Source: Diploscapter coronatus (taxonomy: Eukaryota > Nematoda > Chromadorea > Rhabditida > Rhabditidae). Taken from it: a stretch of 64,000 nucleotides of DNA. Below are positions 1 through 11,617 of this stretch, piece by piece. Each line of letters opens with the position of its first letter. Within the stretch, counting starts at the first letter, position 1. The notes beneath the pieces were generated by a model, which saw only the letters and a program-made list of their open reading frames with translations, was not told the DNA's origin and did no database searches. The position numbers and the translations under genes were made by a program. The stretch is from positions 70,261,249-70,325,248 of the forward strand of contig OZ038423.1 in assembly GCA_964036155.1 (NCBI GenBank). Direction: 5' to 3'.

Positions 1-214
1 CTCCACAGTTCGAGAATTCACTTCGCATGCAGATTTATCCCGCCAAATACTTCAATTCCCAAAAACATCGATTTAATATTCCATTTATTTCTTTAAATTA
101 AACTGAAGAATTGCAATTCACAGAATAACCCGCACGTGGGGAGATATCGTTATTTTGAAGAAGTTGTTGAATTTGAAGAACCAAACCACTTGTCATCCAT
201 CAGTCTGTGTGCAC

Positions 215-2969
215 TCAAACAGCCTCTCTGAGTTTCCTCCATCTGACCTGCAGATCATCTTCCTCGGCATCCTCGTCCACTCCCAGTCGGTTCGAAGGCG
301 CATCCGGAAATGGAACAGGAATCGGGGAGACGGGAGATACGGCTTCCTGAACCGTCAATCATTCTTCTTCCTCGCCACTTTCTCATGTTTATTAACAATC
401 GTTCAGTGTAAAAATAGGACACACGAAAGAGGGGAGGAGAGAGCAAAAAATCGATAACCGTAATCCTTCTGATATCGGTTTTTTAATTCTTTTTTTTTTC
501 GAAACTCCGTCAGGTTCGATAGATGGCATGACCACATAACTTTAATGCTCTACAATGGCGATGTATAAATTAGACGTTGTTCCCATTGTTAATGAACATG
601 ATATTATTGTGCCTTTCTTTTCTTAGACTTGCCTTATGTTTGCAGAGTTCCTCGAGCTCCTTCTCCAATTCCTCATCACTGACTGCAGCCGCATTTCTGC
701 TCGCACTGCCCATTGGCTGTGCCATCGCATCCTCGATTTCCCTGTAGTCTTCCATCGAAGAGGCCACTTCGTCTAGAGTCTCGTCTATCTGCAACAATTG
801 ACCACTTGCTAGAGAGTCAAATATTCTATTTTTCTTGAATGAGAAACATCCACTTCTACAGAGGGTAGCCCATAATTGTCATGACAACTTTCAAACTCTT
901 ATATTCGGAACTGGATAGATTACTCCAAATGCCTTAATTGGGACACCACTTAAAGCTTAATATAAGCAGATTATCTTAGACTTTTTTACGTTATTTCTAC
1001 TATGATCTTATCATTGATAAAAAGCTGATATCTAACTGATAGTCAGAAAGTTATTTGTCCATACCTTATCAGGAGAAAGTCCCTGTCTGGCGAGAGTGGC
1101 CTTGAATGCAGCAGTGCCCGATTTATACGCATCCAGAATCTCCTTGTTCTGCTGAAATCACAAACAGCTATTCGGACTCCTTGTATTATCACTTTATATA
1201 ACCTTCCCTGTTGTAAACATCACCCTGTTTTTTGTTTTTTAAAGTGAGGGATTATTCTCCGTTTTAATCATCCTCCTATGTGTAAAACGAACACAAGTTA
1301 TATAGGGTTAAGGGATAGGGCAAGTAAGGGTAGATATGTTCTTTGAATAATCAGAATAACAATTAGATTAATTTAGAAAAAAAAAACTATATTATATATA
1401 GATATAGTGGGCTTATCATGTCCTCTCCCCTAGCCTTACATGGCTCGCACCGATTCTACTAACGGGATGATATTTACAAAAGAGTGATGAACAAATAGGC
1501 TGATGATTACAACTGAGTGAAGGCTATATAGGGTGATAAATACGAGGGGCAGCTATATTGCTCCTTTCTTCATCTCTCAAACATACCTTAGTGGACCCAA
1601 TCTGGTGGAGCATAGTGAGGAGTCTCTGATACTGATTGTCCTTGTCATTGATGCTCTTTTCGATCTGCTTCTTCTGTCTCAAATAGTTCGTTGCCCGCGT
1701 TCTTTCTCCCGCCTTCAAGCAGCTGCGCGTGTCTGCGTCCAATCTATAATTCATCCCCTTCTTCTTTTTCTTCTTCTTCACTCAGCCTCACTTCTGTGCC
1801 TTTTTCTCGAGAGCCGAAATTTCCTGGTCGAGTTTCCTCATGGCCCTCCGAATTCCATGCACATTCGCGTCTGTCTCAGTGAACTTCAGCGGTCCGGCTG
1901 TCCGTCTGTCCTTGAATTTGAGGATCTTCTCGCCGCCTGCAGACGAGCCCACAGTCAGTTCGCCCTGATCCACCAGGTGGTCGATGACGATTTCGAAATT
2001 CTCCTACAAGAATAGCTTTATAGCAATTAATGATTCCTCCGGCACCTGCTATGTTGTGAGCTTAAATGATGTGCGGAATTCTACTATATGTCGTCGCCCT
2101 TTTTTACTATATGACGAGAGATTCTGATCTATCTTTGTCCATATTATCTCACCCTACTCTCATCCCTTATCCTCAACTATAGCGCACGTCCTCCCGTCAT
2201 ATAGTGAAAAAGGGTCGCGTCATATCGTAAAATTGCACACGCTATTCGAGCTCACGACATTCCGTCATCGCAACATTATAATTGCCGATTCCCCAACCTT
2301 AGTGGAAATGATGTGTTTGGTTCTGTCCTGCAAGTCCCTGTAATCGACCACATCACTCGAGCCTTCCAAGTCGTCCATCAGCTCTGTTTCATACAGACGA
2401 ATCAACTGCTCGGCCTGTTTCTGAAAATATTCTCTGCACAAATAATCTCTCGAGTGTTATTCTAACCTCGATAGTGGGGAGATGAATGAACTGTTCTGCC
2501 TCTGCCTCTCTGCCATAGAACCAGGAAGTGGTCTTGGAAATGCCCCAACTCAGCCAAGTCGAGTGGCTGGTTCTCCACAGAGAGAGAGTGGTTACTTGGC
2601 CATCAGCTCTAAGCTGCTCGATGACTGCAGACAAGCTGCTGGGCACTACGTCTCCGCGACGAAAGCGGTGTTTCAGAGTGTCGATCGTGAAGATGGCATT
2701 TTGCTCGCCTGCAATGCATTTATTCATGCCATTCACTCTGCACAGAGCATCTCTCTCAACCTTGACAGAAAGTGGCGACCATGTCAGTCCAGAACTTTAT
2801 CTTCTTGTCGTAGTCGAATTTGTTCGCCATTCGAGACTGCAATTCATTCACTTCCTCTTCCTCTCTTCACTTCTCTTTTCACCTTGATTGCGGTCATTAG
2901 GCCCTGCATCTCCAAGTCATCAGTCCAGACTTTGGGGAAATAGGCCGGCACTCCATTCAGATTCGCCAT
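215..2969 (-). CDS. chmp7: Charged multivesicular body protein 7 (ESCRT-III, CHMP7)
   Basis: Multi-exon gene read from ATG at 2969 to TGA at 215. In family terms CHMP7 is an ESCRT-III-related protein that recruits ESCRT-III to the nuclear envelope and to endosomes. Seen: the N-terminus begins MANLNGVPAYFPKVWTDD and continues with a FW..M segment like the VPS25-like winged-helix half of CHMP7. Charged coiled-coil SNF7 exons follow around 2.3, 1.9, 1.7 and 1.1 kb, then an exon at 570-797 with MLQIDETLDEVASSMEDYRE, typical of the SNF7 C-terminal helices. The last exon (about 215-347) is acidic and ends EDDLQVRWRKLREAV, which resembles an MIM1 (MIT-interacting) motif with W in place of one Leu. 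The order of the two halves identifies CHMP7 rather than a simple CHMP. The next gene upstream (ASCC1) stops only 152 bp from this start. Introns are 40-450 nt and one holds a fold-back repeat. Confidence 0.85.
2051..2260. repeat. Fold-back (MITE-like) element in a CHMP7 intron
   Basis: The left arm (from ATGTTGTGAGCTTAAATGAT, through CCCTTTTTTACTATATGACG) is the imperfect reverse complement of the right arm (through CGTCATATAGTGAAAAAGGG, to GAGCTCACGACAT). The arms are about 70 nt and roughly 80% alike. No ORF lies inside. It looks like a non-autonomous inverted-repeat transposon. The superfamily cannot be assigned. Confidence 0.65.
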
Positions 2970-3120
2970 TCACGCCAAGCTACAAAATACCTGAAAAAGA
3001 AGCAAAATAAAGAAAACAAATAAGCAAGAAATCAAAAATGTTTGGCGCATTCCAAACGCATTTAACGCAAGAAACGTAAACACAGTGCATGAAGTGGGAC
3101 AATAATTTATTCTTTCTCTG

Positions 3121-5838
3121 CTACTCTGCAAGTCTAATAGAATGCAGTTTTGGGTAGAAGGAGGTTGCAGATTTCGTGGTGTTGAGAGGGCAGAGGCACA
3201 TCTGAATAATTGTCATTTCTATAGAAATATTTCGCGTCCACTTACTTCTTCCACAGTGAGTCTGCCGAATTCGTAGTCCTTGTACTTCTCGAGAATTGTA
3301 GTCGCATCGAACTTCTCTCGGCTGCCATTCCCCTCTTTCTGCAAACACTCTTCCTTTCATTCTTTCTTCGCCAACTAGTCCAACCTGTGCCAAATATCTG
3401 CTGTTCATGAGCGTCATATGCAGTTTCACATCGACCCTCTCAAATTCGTTCTTCGCCCGGCCGCTTTCTATGAGTTTCTTCGCCACGAAGTTCGCAATCT
3501 TCTGGACTCTGCAATTGTATTCACTCTTCTGGGTGCAGTTCCTTTACTATCTCACCCCTCTCCCTGGACTCGAGCAAAGAGAACATCGACTTCTTTCGGA
3601 TCGTCATTCATGATGTCTACTCCTTGAAGTGTCAACTCTATGTTTGTCCCTTTGAACTCCCTCCTCACTTCCTTTCCCATCTTCCTGAGCAGCTCTTCAA
3701 TTTCCCTCTCATCGTTCTGATCGAAAATCCACACAGTTGCGATGGTCAAGTGCAGTCGGGCTGCCAAGGTAAAGAGCGCTTCCTTCCTGGTCGATTCCTG
3801 CAAGCAAATGACATGCTTGAATGTGTGCAGGATTCTCACATGAAACTCATTGGACCCAGTGATGGCGATTCTGAAGGCCTCGAATCTGTTCTGGACTTCC
3901 TCGGTGTTACAGGGAATGGCCACGAAATGCGTCACTCTGGCCTTCTTCTTACAGTCGGCCAGGACGATCTCCAGTCGATCCAGGCAACGCGTCACGCAGT
4001 CCAATCCTCCCACAGAGGCGATTTCTGCAACCCCTCCAACTTCCCCCTCCACTCATTCCATTCCAACTCACCCAAATCCTTCTCCCACCTGGAGTCCTTC
4101 TTGGGCACTTTCACCTTGCAGCTGGTTGCCTTCTCCAATTTGTCCAGGTTAGCTCGCCTCGTCCCTATCAACTTGGCGTGGAAAATCGAAGGGAATGCGA
4201 AGCTGAAATTTGTAAAGTCGAATTATTTTTAGGCGTTATTTATTTACTACATTAGCTAATTTTATGAGGAAAAGTATTAAGAACAGGCTTGCTGGATCGG
4301 ATCGGATCGCAAATTTTTCGATCCACCAACAAGCCTGATGAAGTATTTCAAGACATGGAACTTCAATATTTCAACTCCAGAAAAGTTTCTTTGCAAGATT
4401 TGGCCATCTGAGGTTCTCATTCACTATGGAAAGCCTGATAAAGGGATATAGGGATAAAGATGGTGGCGACCATTAGCCTACTCAGAGCCTACCCTATTCA
4501 TTGGTATCAGAGTTGACATATCTTATGCCTCTATATGGATTTATCAGGTTTATTTCACGGCGAGTGGAGATTCCAGAAGGCCCAAAATTTCTATAGAAAC
4601 TCGAAACACAAGATTATGAAGTTCGATACATTGTCAAATATGTACACCAGGGATAAGAGTTCTTGATTTTCTGTAAGAATGCTTTCTAGTTACGATTTTT
4701 GATGTCTGTGAATCAAGGCATATTGTTTAAAGAAGTTTCTCCTAGCTTTGTTAAATAATCATTTTAAAAATCCAAAAGTTGAACCAATAGGAAACCAAAC
4801 CTGGCAATCCACTTCTCCCCATTTGTGGAGACTCGTTCGTCATCTTTGCACTTGACGAACTCCTTTGCTTCATGTTTGTCTCTGTCTTGCCTCTCCTGTC
4901 CTTGTCTGCCCCTGTCATTGTCATTCTTCCTCTGTCCAGGCTTGTTGTTCTTCTTCTCTCGTTCGTTTGCATTCTTCTGCAACTCAATCATTCTTTCCAA
5001 AGTAATTCAAACTCAAACCTGTTTGTTATCAGGCTGAATCTTGATACTTTCGAATCCGGGAGGTGGTCCGAAGCCAGGGGGCGGGTCGTTGAATCCTGGA
5101 GGAGCATCGTCTGCTGCGGAGACAGAGGCAGGTTCGACAGAGTGATTCGACTGAGTGGATGCCTGTCGCGGCACTTTCTTTTTCGGCTCTTTCGGCTCTA
5201 CCAACTCGAATGCAGGTTGTGGCTCTGCTTCCACTTTCCTTTCTGAATTTTTCATTGATTATTTGCAATGCTTCTTGTAAAATACGTGCACTTTATAAAT
5301 GGGAAACTTATAGGTATGGAGTAAGAGAAGTTTACTCGTGTCATAAAATGCTAGATCAAAGTTTCCACCAAGTTAATACTGAACATGCCCTTACCTTCTC
5401 TTATCCCTAACCCTATCCTTAGTCTCTTATGCAATCACAAAATTTCGGCAACTGAGAAATGACGGGATGACGTGAGCTATCTTTTCCCACAATTTTTTCC
5501 TTACTTTCCTCCCCTGGTCTATCTGTAACTATAGCGCACGTCATTTAAAAATTAGTCGAAATTTCAGAGGTGTAGGTTATTCTCTCCACTAACCAATAGC
5601 GATATTGCAGCTGGCCGGTTCGTCATCCTCTTCGATGTTTTCGTCGTCGTACAAATCTGCAGTGTCGCCATAGTCGACCGAGCTCATCCCAGCTGCAGAA
5701 GAACTGCCTCCTCTACAATTCGTCCATTCCTTCCTCTTTATTCTCTTCATTCCCCTATCTCTCCCCTTACCTGGCTGGATTCCTCCTGTATCTTCTCGTT
5801 CCAATCGAGTAGATTTCCGTCTGAAGAGGGAATGGCAT
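3121..5838 (-). CDS. ascc1: ASCC1: KH domain plus AKAP7-like 2H phosphoesterase
   Basis: Read from ATG 5838 to TAG 3121. In animals ASCC1 is a subunit of the activating signal cointegrator complex, linked to transcription and to ALKBH3-ASCC alkylation repair. Seen in order: an N-terminus MPFPLQTEIYSIGTRRYRRN, matching the conserved ASCC1 start (IRIDGRNYRKNP-like); an acidic stretch; a Pro-rich exon with PPGFNDPPPGFGPPPGFE; a Lys/Glu/Gln-rich exon at 4.8-5.0 kb; a KH-like segment with KLIGTRRANLDKLEKATSC near 4.1-4.2 kb; and a 2H phosphoesterase domain with both motifs, VTHFVAIP (HFxxI) near 3.95 kb and KLHMTLMN (HxTLM) near 3.42 kb. The KH loop reads GTRR, so the second Gly of GxxG is missing. 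That may weaken RNA binding. It ends 152 bp upstream of CHMP7 and starts 324 bp downstream of SPTLC1, all on the same strand. Intron 4.25-4.75 kb carries a tiny inverted repeat. Confidence 0.82.
4284..4337. repeat. 54-bp inverted repeat, possible hAT-type miniature element
   Basis: Left end CAGGCTTGCTGGATCGGATC, right end CGATCCACCAACAAGCCTG, so the ends are near-perfect reverse complements starting with CAG. The flanks ATTAAGAA (4276-4283) and ATGAAGTA (4338-4345) agree at 6 of 8 positions, as a worn 8-bp target duplication might. It lies inside an ASCC1 intron. Confidence 0.45.
5466..5546. repeat. Short inverted repeat in ASCC1 intron
   Basis: ATGACGTGAGCTAT at the left is the reverse complement, with one change, of ATAGCGCACGTCAT at the right, about 80 bp apart. 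The string ATAGCGCACGTC also occurs near 2179 inside the CHMP7 intron element, so the two may be relatives. Confidence 0.35.
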
Positions 5839-6161
5839 CTCTGCTTCTGAAACCGTGCAAACTCACTGCAAGAAAAGTCGATCAATTTCAAAGATACAAA
5901 GGATGTGTGAATCAACATCACAGAAATCATAAATGTTTTGCAACAACTTCTATAAAGCTTCTTTATTGTTCGCTTCTGAAACATAGATTCTCTTTGAATA
6001 TTGCATTTCAAAATCCTAGAATTAAAGTGAGCCTGAGGAGTTGAGTAAAGTTGTCAAGGGAAAATGTGAAAAGTGTGTACTAGAAAAGTGCATCTTGGTC
6101 TCGAATTCTCAGACCGTCTGACCCCAAATAAGTTGTATTTGTTCATAGGCACAAGTAGAAA

Positions 6162-8945
6162 TCACAGCGTGCAGACGACCTGTCTCAAAGCTTCGATTGC
6201 ACGATTCAACTCGTCTTCTGTCAATTCTGATTGCACCATGAAACGGACACTGCAAATTGGATCAGTTGAAAGAAGAAGAGTGGCAATTCCCCTAACCTGG
6301 GTTGAATGGGGAATTTCTCATCCTTCTCGATGTATCGGGCCCGCGTCAGCATGACTTTGTGTTTTTCGAATAGCTGCAATTCCATTCAGTCATTCATCTC
6401 CTTCTTCTCACTTTTAACTAACCGTATTGACAAGAGAATCGAGCTTGCTCTCCCCACTTCCCCTGTCCTCATCCTCGCAGACGATGTGCTTCATGGGACT
6501 CACTTCTGCAGCTCGCACGGCGAATTTCGTGCCCTGCAAAGCCTTGTCGAGTTTCTCGTGGGCTTCCCTGGCGAATCGCTGCAGTCGTTCAAGTCGGCCC
6601 GGCTCTTCATCGATCATCTTGATTCCTTCACTTGCAGCTGTGGCCAGCAGAGGGGGCAGAGATGCAGAGAAACAGTAACCGAGGCCTGCAAAGGGAGGAA
6701 TGAATTGTTGAGTTGGTCCACAAGTTTGTAGCGGCCCTAATAGCTTTATTTGTATCTGATGAATTCAGATAGGGCTTTCGGTATTAGTATCGCTAACGTA
6801 TAGGCTTTCATACGAGATATCTCAAAATTTCGTGGCTCCACTTAGTACACGTGAAACGACATGTTTTCACATAGTAGTCCACCCTTAGGTGAAAAATCGA
6901 ATTTGTTAAAAGCGATCGAACCGGGGCAAACTAGGTAGCATTCGGCCCGTCATTGGATTCAAGGAAACTTTTGTGAGACAACTTTGCAAATATCTTCACA
7001 TCTAACAACTCGACAATAAATTTTCTGAAATCACCTATTTTGGATTTTGAAATAATTTACGCGCAAAATGCGAAGTGACGGAGTTTTGAGGCATACCATG
7101 AGGAAGCCAATACGTTAGTTACACTAATACCGAAAATCCCATTTGGATTCATTAAATACAAAGAAAGGTATTCGGGTGTACTACCAACTTGTGGGCCAAC
7201 CCAATAGAAAAGCCGAGAAGCAAACGAACCAGAAAGTCTCTGATGTCCCACAACATAGCTGCGACCGACGCAGAATCCGCCAGTGGAAGCGACCGCGTTC
7301 TCGAGGGAGGCCATGATCATGTCCACGTCGATCACATCAACCCCATAGTGTTCAGTGATGCCCCTGCCCGATTTGCCCAGCACTCCAAACGACCAGCTCT
7401 CGTCGATGAACACTCGTGCCTTGTATTTCCACTTGAACTCCACAATTTTGGGTAGCGGACAGATATCGCCCGTATTCGCATAGAGGCCCTCGACCACGAT
7501 GAATCGGCGAATCGTGAGTGCCTTCTTCGGGTCCTGCAACAAGCGTTTTCTGCAATACAAGAAGACTTGTGTCTCTACCAACCTTCCTATCCTTCTCAGC
7601 CTGAGCCATGAGCAGCCTCTCCAAATCCTCCATGTCATTGTGTTCGAACCACTCGATTCTGCTGCGAGAGGCCTGCAGTCCAGTTTGAATTGCGAAATTC
7701 ACGCCTGAATTTGGCAATCCCCATCCTCTTCTCCACCCAAACAAACCTTTGTCAACAAAAATGATGTCTCCCCTCTTCGCGTAGGCAGGAATCGCACTGG
7801 AAACTGTGGCGAATCCATAGCTGTAGAGGACTGCTTCTTCGCAACCCATGAACCTGCAACAAAACTTAAAACATGAATAGGGATCGCAAACTCTGCTCCT
7901 TGTATTTTTCGCTTTTGCTCAAAAAGTGATCGTTTGAAACTCAAAAATGGGAAGCAAGTCCCCTTCGAAGTGAATCGGCATTATCAATTCGATGAACTTT
8001 GGCCAAGAAATTATATCAGGAGGTGCGCGTCCGCTCATGATGATTTTATGATCCAGAAAAAATATTCATTTTGATGATCGGTCTATGCCAATTCTTTCGA
8101 CCAAAAATGACTTTCAAACTCATGCTCATTAACAGTTGAAACACAACGCATTTTCTTCTTTGCGCTGTGCTTTTCTCTTCTCGAAAAAGAGAAAGAAAAC
8201 ATTGCTTCTTCCTTTTTCTATTCACCTCTATATTTTCCATCCGTTTTCGCAATTTTGATTGTGAAAACGCATAATTTAGTGATCTTAATTTATTTTTTTC
8301 ACAAATACCTTAGTTACATCGAACTTGCTAATTTGGAATAAAAAATTGTCGGAAATTATAGCTTTTTCAAACCACTTGTGGTCCATAATTATAACAAATT
8401 CAAAAGAAACTGACTCAGCGAGTTGTTTCTCCAAATCGAGATGAACATCAACAGTGCCGTAGAAGCCCCTCGGTCCGCACGAGCCCACTCCGTACTTGAA
8501 GATGGTCTTCTTGGCGACTTCTTCGATTCGCTTCTCTCCAATGAAGCCCAGGAAGTTCGAAGAGGCCATGTTCAGGTACTCCTTCCCTTCGATGCTCACG
8601 TATTTGGTCATTTTGCTGAAATTCCTAATTTTTACCGGTTTTCTCATAGAGTGTACCTGTCAGCCAATTTGGGATGCAAAACGGGATGGTTGAGAGGAGT
8701 CTCTGGGACGAGCGGAGCAGGCTCCCATTCAGCAATCAATTCGTCCTTTTGCTGCAAACTTCCCCATCATTCTCCGTAGAAATGTGGATTCCAACCTTCT
8801 CAGTCAATTTGTAGGACTGCTGCTTTGCGGAGTCGCGCCTTTTGACGAACCAGTAAGTGGCAGAAGCAACGAGGATCGCGTGGATGATGTAGTAGGTCAG
8901 GGAGGTCGACCACAGACCCACACTGTCCACAACTGAAGAGAGCAT
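6162..8945 (-). CDS. sptlc1: Serine palmitoyltransferase subunit 1 (SPTLC1)
   Basis: Read from ATG 8945 to TGA 6162. SPTLC1 is the non-catalytic partner of SPTLC2 in the ER enzyme that condenses serine and palmitoyl-CoA, the first step of sphingolipid synthesis. Seen: an N-terminal membrane segment ([18 protein letters not shown], 8.82-8.9 kb), then [87 protein letters not shown] and HQRLSG, followed across an intron by [20 protein letters not shown]. The C-terminal end is ALRQVVCTL. All match the alpha-oxoamine synthase fold. As in other SPTLC1 proteins the PLP lysine is replaced (SLENAV), so the gene encodes the inactive subunit. Introns of about 550 nt lie at 6.69-7.24 kb and 7.86-8.4 kb. 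A 3' neighbour (ASCC1) starts 324 bp downstream on the same strand. Confidence 0.93.
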
Positions 8946-9863
8946 TTCTGCACAGAATACCTCTGAAAATGGAAGCGATTAGATGAAATATGAAGTATGA
9001 AATGGAAGGAAGCCTCTCACGTTTGCCATAGTGACTGTTGAAATATTCAGAGAGGAAAAGAGAAGCAGAATATGAAGGAGAGAGAAGGAAAAGAAAGGGA
9101 CGAATGTAAATAAAACTAGCTGCACAGACACAGCTATTTGCTAGGCACACGACAATACTACAAAATCAGTCACACCATTTCATTTTTCTAAATCATAACA
9201 TTTAGAACTTCCGTTTAGGGCGCGGATGCACAGATAAGGATAGATCAAAAAGACCACCCATGGATGAAGCTGAATTTCATAAAATACGGAGTTTGTCTAA
9301 AGAAATTGTAATTTGAATTGAGGGGAGCTAGAACGTTCTAGACTAAAAATAGCTTTGGCCGAGTTCCGTGAAGGAATGTCCATGTTGCCATTCGCATTGA
9401 TAATTTGCGGGACTCACGCCATTTTCGGGTCAGAGATAAGATCGATTGGAAAGAGTGCAGGGACGAAGTAAAGCACATCGAACGAATGAAGAATGAATTC
9501 TGTCCGATCATTTTTAGCAAGTTTCAAAGAATAGGTACAGTTTTCACTGTAAAAAGATGAAATTTGTGGCATGTTTTAGAGGAAATGAATTGCAGTGATG
9601 ATAGTGTGGAGAAGGGAACAAAGTATAAGAAACAATTGAAATTGGAAAGTAGACATAGCTGGCCACTTTGCATTCTCCCATTCACATTCATTCGCTTATC
9701 AGCATAAAATATCTGCTGAGGGCTGATGGGAATGAGTCACTGTAATGCATATGTAAGTGGGAAAATTTACGTCATTTCAAACGGACAAATGGAGGTAATT
9801 GTCATGGCAGAAAACCATGTTATCTTCACAAAAAAGTACAAGTATTATCTCAATTTCTATCAT
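8946..9863. other. Intergenic, no gene seen
   Basis: AT-rich spacer between SPTLC1 and the next gene. Its ORFs are short and have no splice or family support. The SPTLC1 promoter or a trans-splice site would lie at the left end. Confidence 0.6.
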
Positions 9864-10927
9864 TTATTCATCTGTCATTTGCAGAATTTCCTGCACCCGG
9901 TTCTGCTGTTTGTGTTGCTGCTTTCTCTTCGGTCGAACTGCCACTCTTCTAGCAACAGCCAATTCATTCAATTCGTTTGGGAATCTTCCAAGTTTCAGTT
10001 GATCTTTTGTTCAAGTTCATCTTTTCCTACCTCTGATCAACCCGATTGAAGTGTTTACCGACTTTCGCATAGACTTGTTTCAATCGTCCCATTTCTGTCC
10101 AGACAGCATCATTCACCTCTGCACAGGCAGCCACCAGCACGAGCGACAGTTTCTCCTACAAATCGTCATTCTACTCTGCATCAGGGTGCACGAACTTCGA
10201 CTCCAAGGATTTTTTTTTTCCCATTTTGACTTCAAAAAATTTCAAATCGAAACTTCATGCACCTCTGCTCTGCATGAGTTGCCTGTCACTCACCCAATGA
10301 GTCATTTGAATCTGTCCGAGAGCCTGTGTAGCGGCCTGCAGGCTGTGAGATCGAATGGTCTCGAGGAGATAGAGTTGATCGATGAAAGAAGCAGCGATGA
10401 AACGGATCACTTCTTCTGTCAGCGTGTAGACCGCTTTCGAAGTTGATGCCTTCTGAAAATATATTTCCTTTATTTTCCGTCCTCAGGAATTCATCCAACC
10501 TGCTCGATTTGTGTGAGCAGTTTGATGTAGTTGCTTCTATCGTTGTACTTCTTCACCGTCCTGTGCATCCTCCTGAAGGCCATGAAGAATGTCTGGTGTC
10601 TTTGGGGAGCTGCTTGTTTGTACACGATTTGCTGCAGAAGTCGGCCCGTCGCAGGCAGGAATGGCTCCGCAACTGCCTTCTTCTGAATCCTCTCATTCAT
10701 TCCCCGTCCTCTTCCATTCGCACACTCACCAAACTGCATATGTCCGCGATCATTCGACTCGTCTCCGCTGCTGCCGCCTTCGAAGTGCACGGCTTCATTT
10801 GGAAGTACTGTGAAGGCTGCTTCTCGAGGCAGCTCCGCACGAATTCTGAAAACGGCGTGTTCATTTTCCTCTTCACTTTTGCATTCTTTTTACCTTCAAA
10901 TGTTTGTTCCTCCTGGGTCTCGTTCAT
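9864..10927 (-). CDS. Helical protein, weakly like nucleolus and neural progenitor protein (NEPRO)
   Basis: A five-exon model of about 233 residues is open throughout: MNETQEEQTFE / EFVRSCLEKQPSQYFQ..IADICSL / KKAVAEPFLPATGRLL..YIKLLTQIEQ / KASTSKAVYTLTEEVIRF..QIQMTHW / EKLSLVLVAACAEVNDAVWT..QMTDE. Every junction has GT-AG ends and keeps frame. The protein is mostly helical. The middle has FFMAFRRMHRTVKKYND followed by a hydrophobic helical part, and the C-terminus is very basic (RPKRKQQHKQQNR). This order (a basic helix, then hydrophobic helices, then a basic tail) recalls the DUF4477/NEPRO family of nucleolar proteins, but the match is from memory and weak. It lies between glycogen synthase and SPTLC1 on the same strand. 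That it is a real gene is well supported by splicing. The family name is not. Confidence 0.6.
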
Positions 10928-11617
10928 TGAAATGAATGCTGAAATTCAAGTTTGTCTAGAATCTAACTGCCTTCCAAAGGCGATAAGTACATGATGGATC
11001 TACGAGGACCAAATAAACCGAATTGCAAGAAAAATTGGTAAAATCAAAAATTTATGAATCTATTAAAACTAGAAAATGTCATGAAATTCACCGAGGATAA
11101 AATACTTTACCGTAATGGAGAATAGTCTATGGCGATTCAAGACTTTGTCATTTTTGAGCAAACATTTGTAAGAATCTCGTTCAGAGCTACAAGTAAGTAC
11201 AGTTATTAAGAAGGAAATGAAATCGATAAAACATGAAATCGAATGAAGCGAAATGAAGAAGTCGGCAGAAGCAGGTCTTTGAGAGATTTGCCAGAAATTG
11301 CATCTCAAAGAACTACTCCATTTGACTGCACAAAGCGAATGCAAAAGCACCGAGTGGGAATTCAGTTCATAAGACTAGCCACTCTAAACTTACAAACTAT
11401 GCAAAAGCTAAAACAATAATCTCTTCTAAAAGTGGCAAGATAGTTTGTCATGGAAATCTATCAAACTATTCAAAAACTAGGAATGCAATATACTGTTTCT
11501 AACAGATCTAATTAAGTAGCAGATACTGCGCATGAGTTTGAGAATGGAATTACGTAGTCCTTAGTGGCTGGAATTGAGAAATAAAGGGAACAGCCTGTCG
11601 TCTGCCTGCGCACTGCC
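10928..11617. other. Intergenic spacer, no gene seen
   Basis: AT-rich spacer of 690 bp between the NEPRO-like gene and the end of glycogen synthase. No ORF with plausible splicing was seen. It should contain the glycogen synthase 3' UTR and the promoter of the downstream gene. Confidence 0.55.

Noticed and set aside
3624..4232. 202-codon plus-strand ORF
   Set aside because: Antisense of ASCC1 exons with recognised 2H and KH motifs on the other strand.
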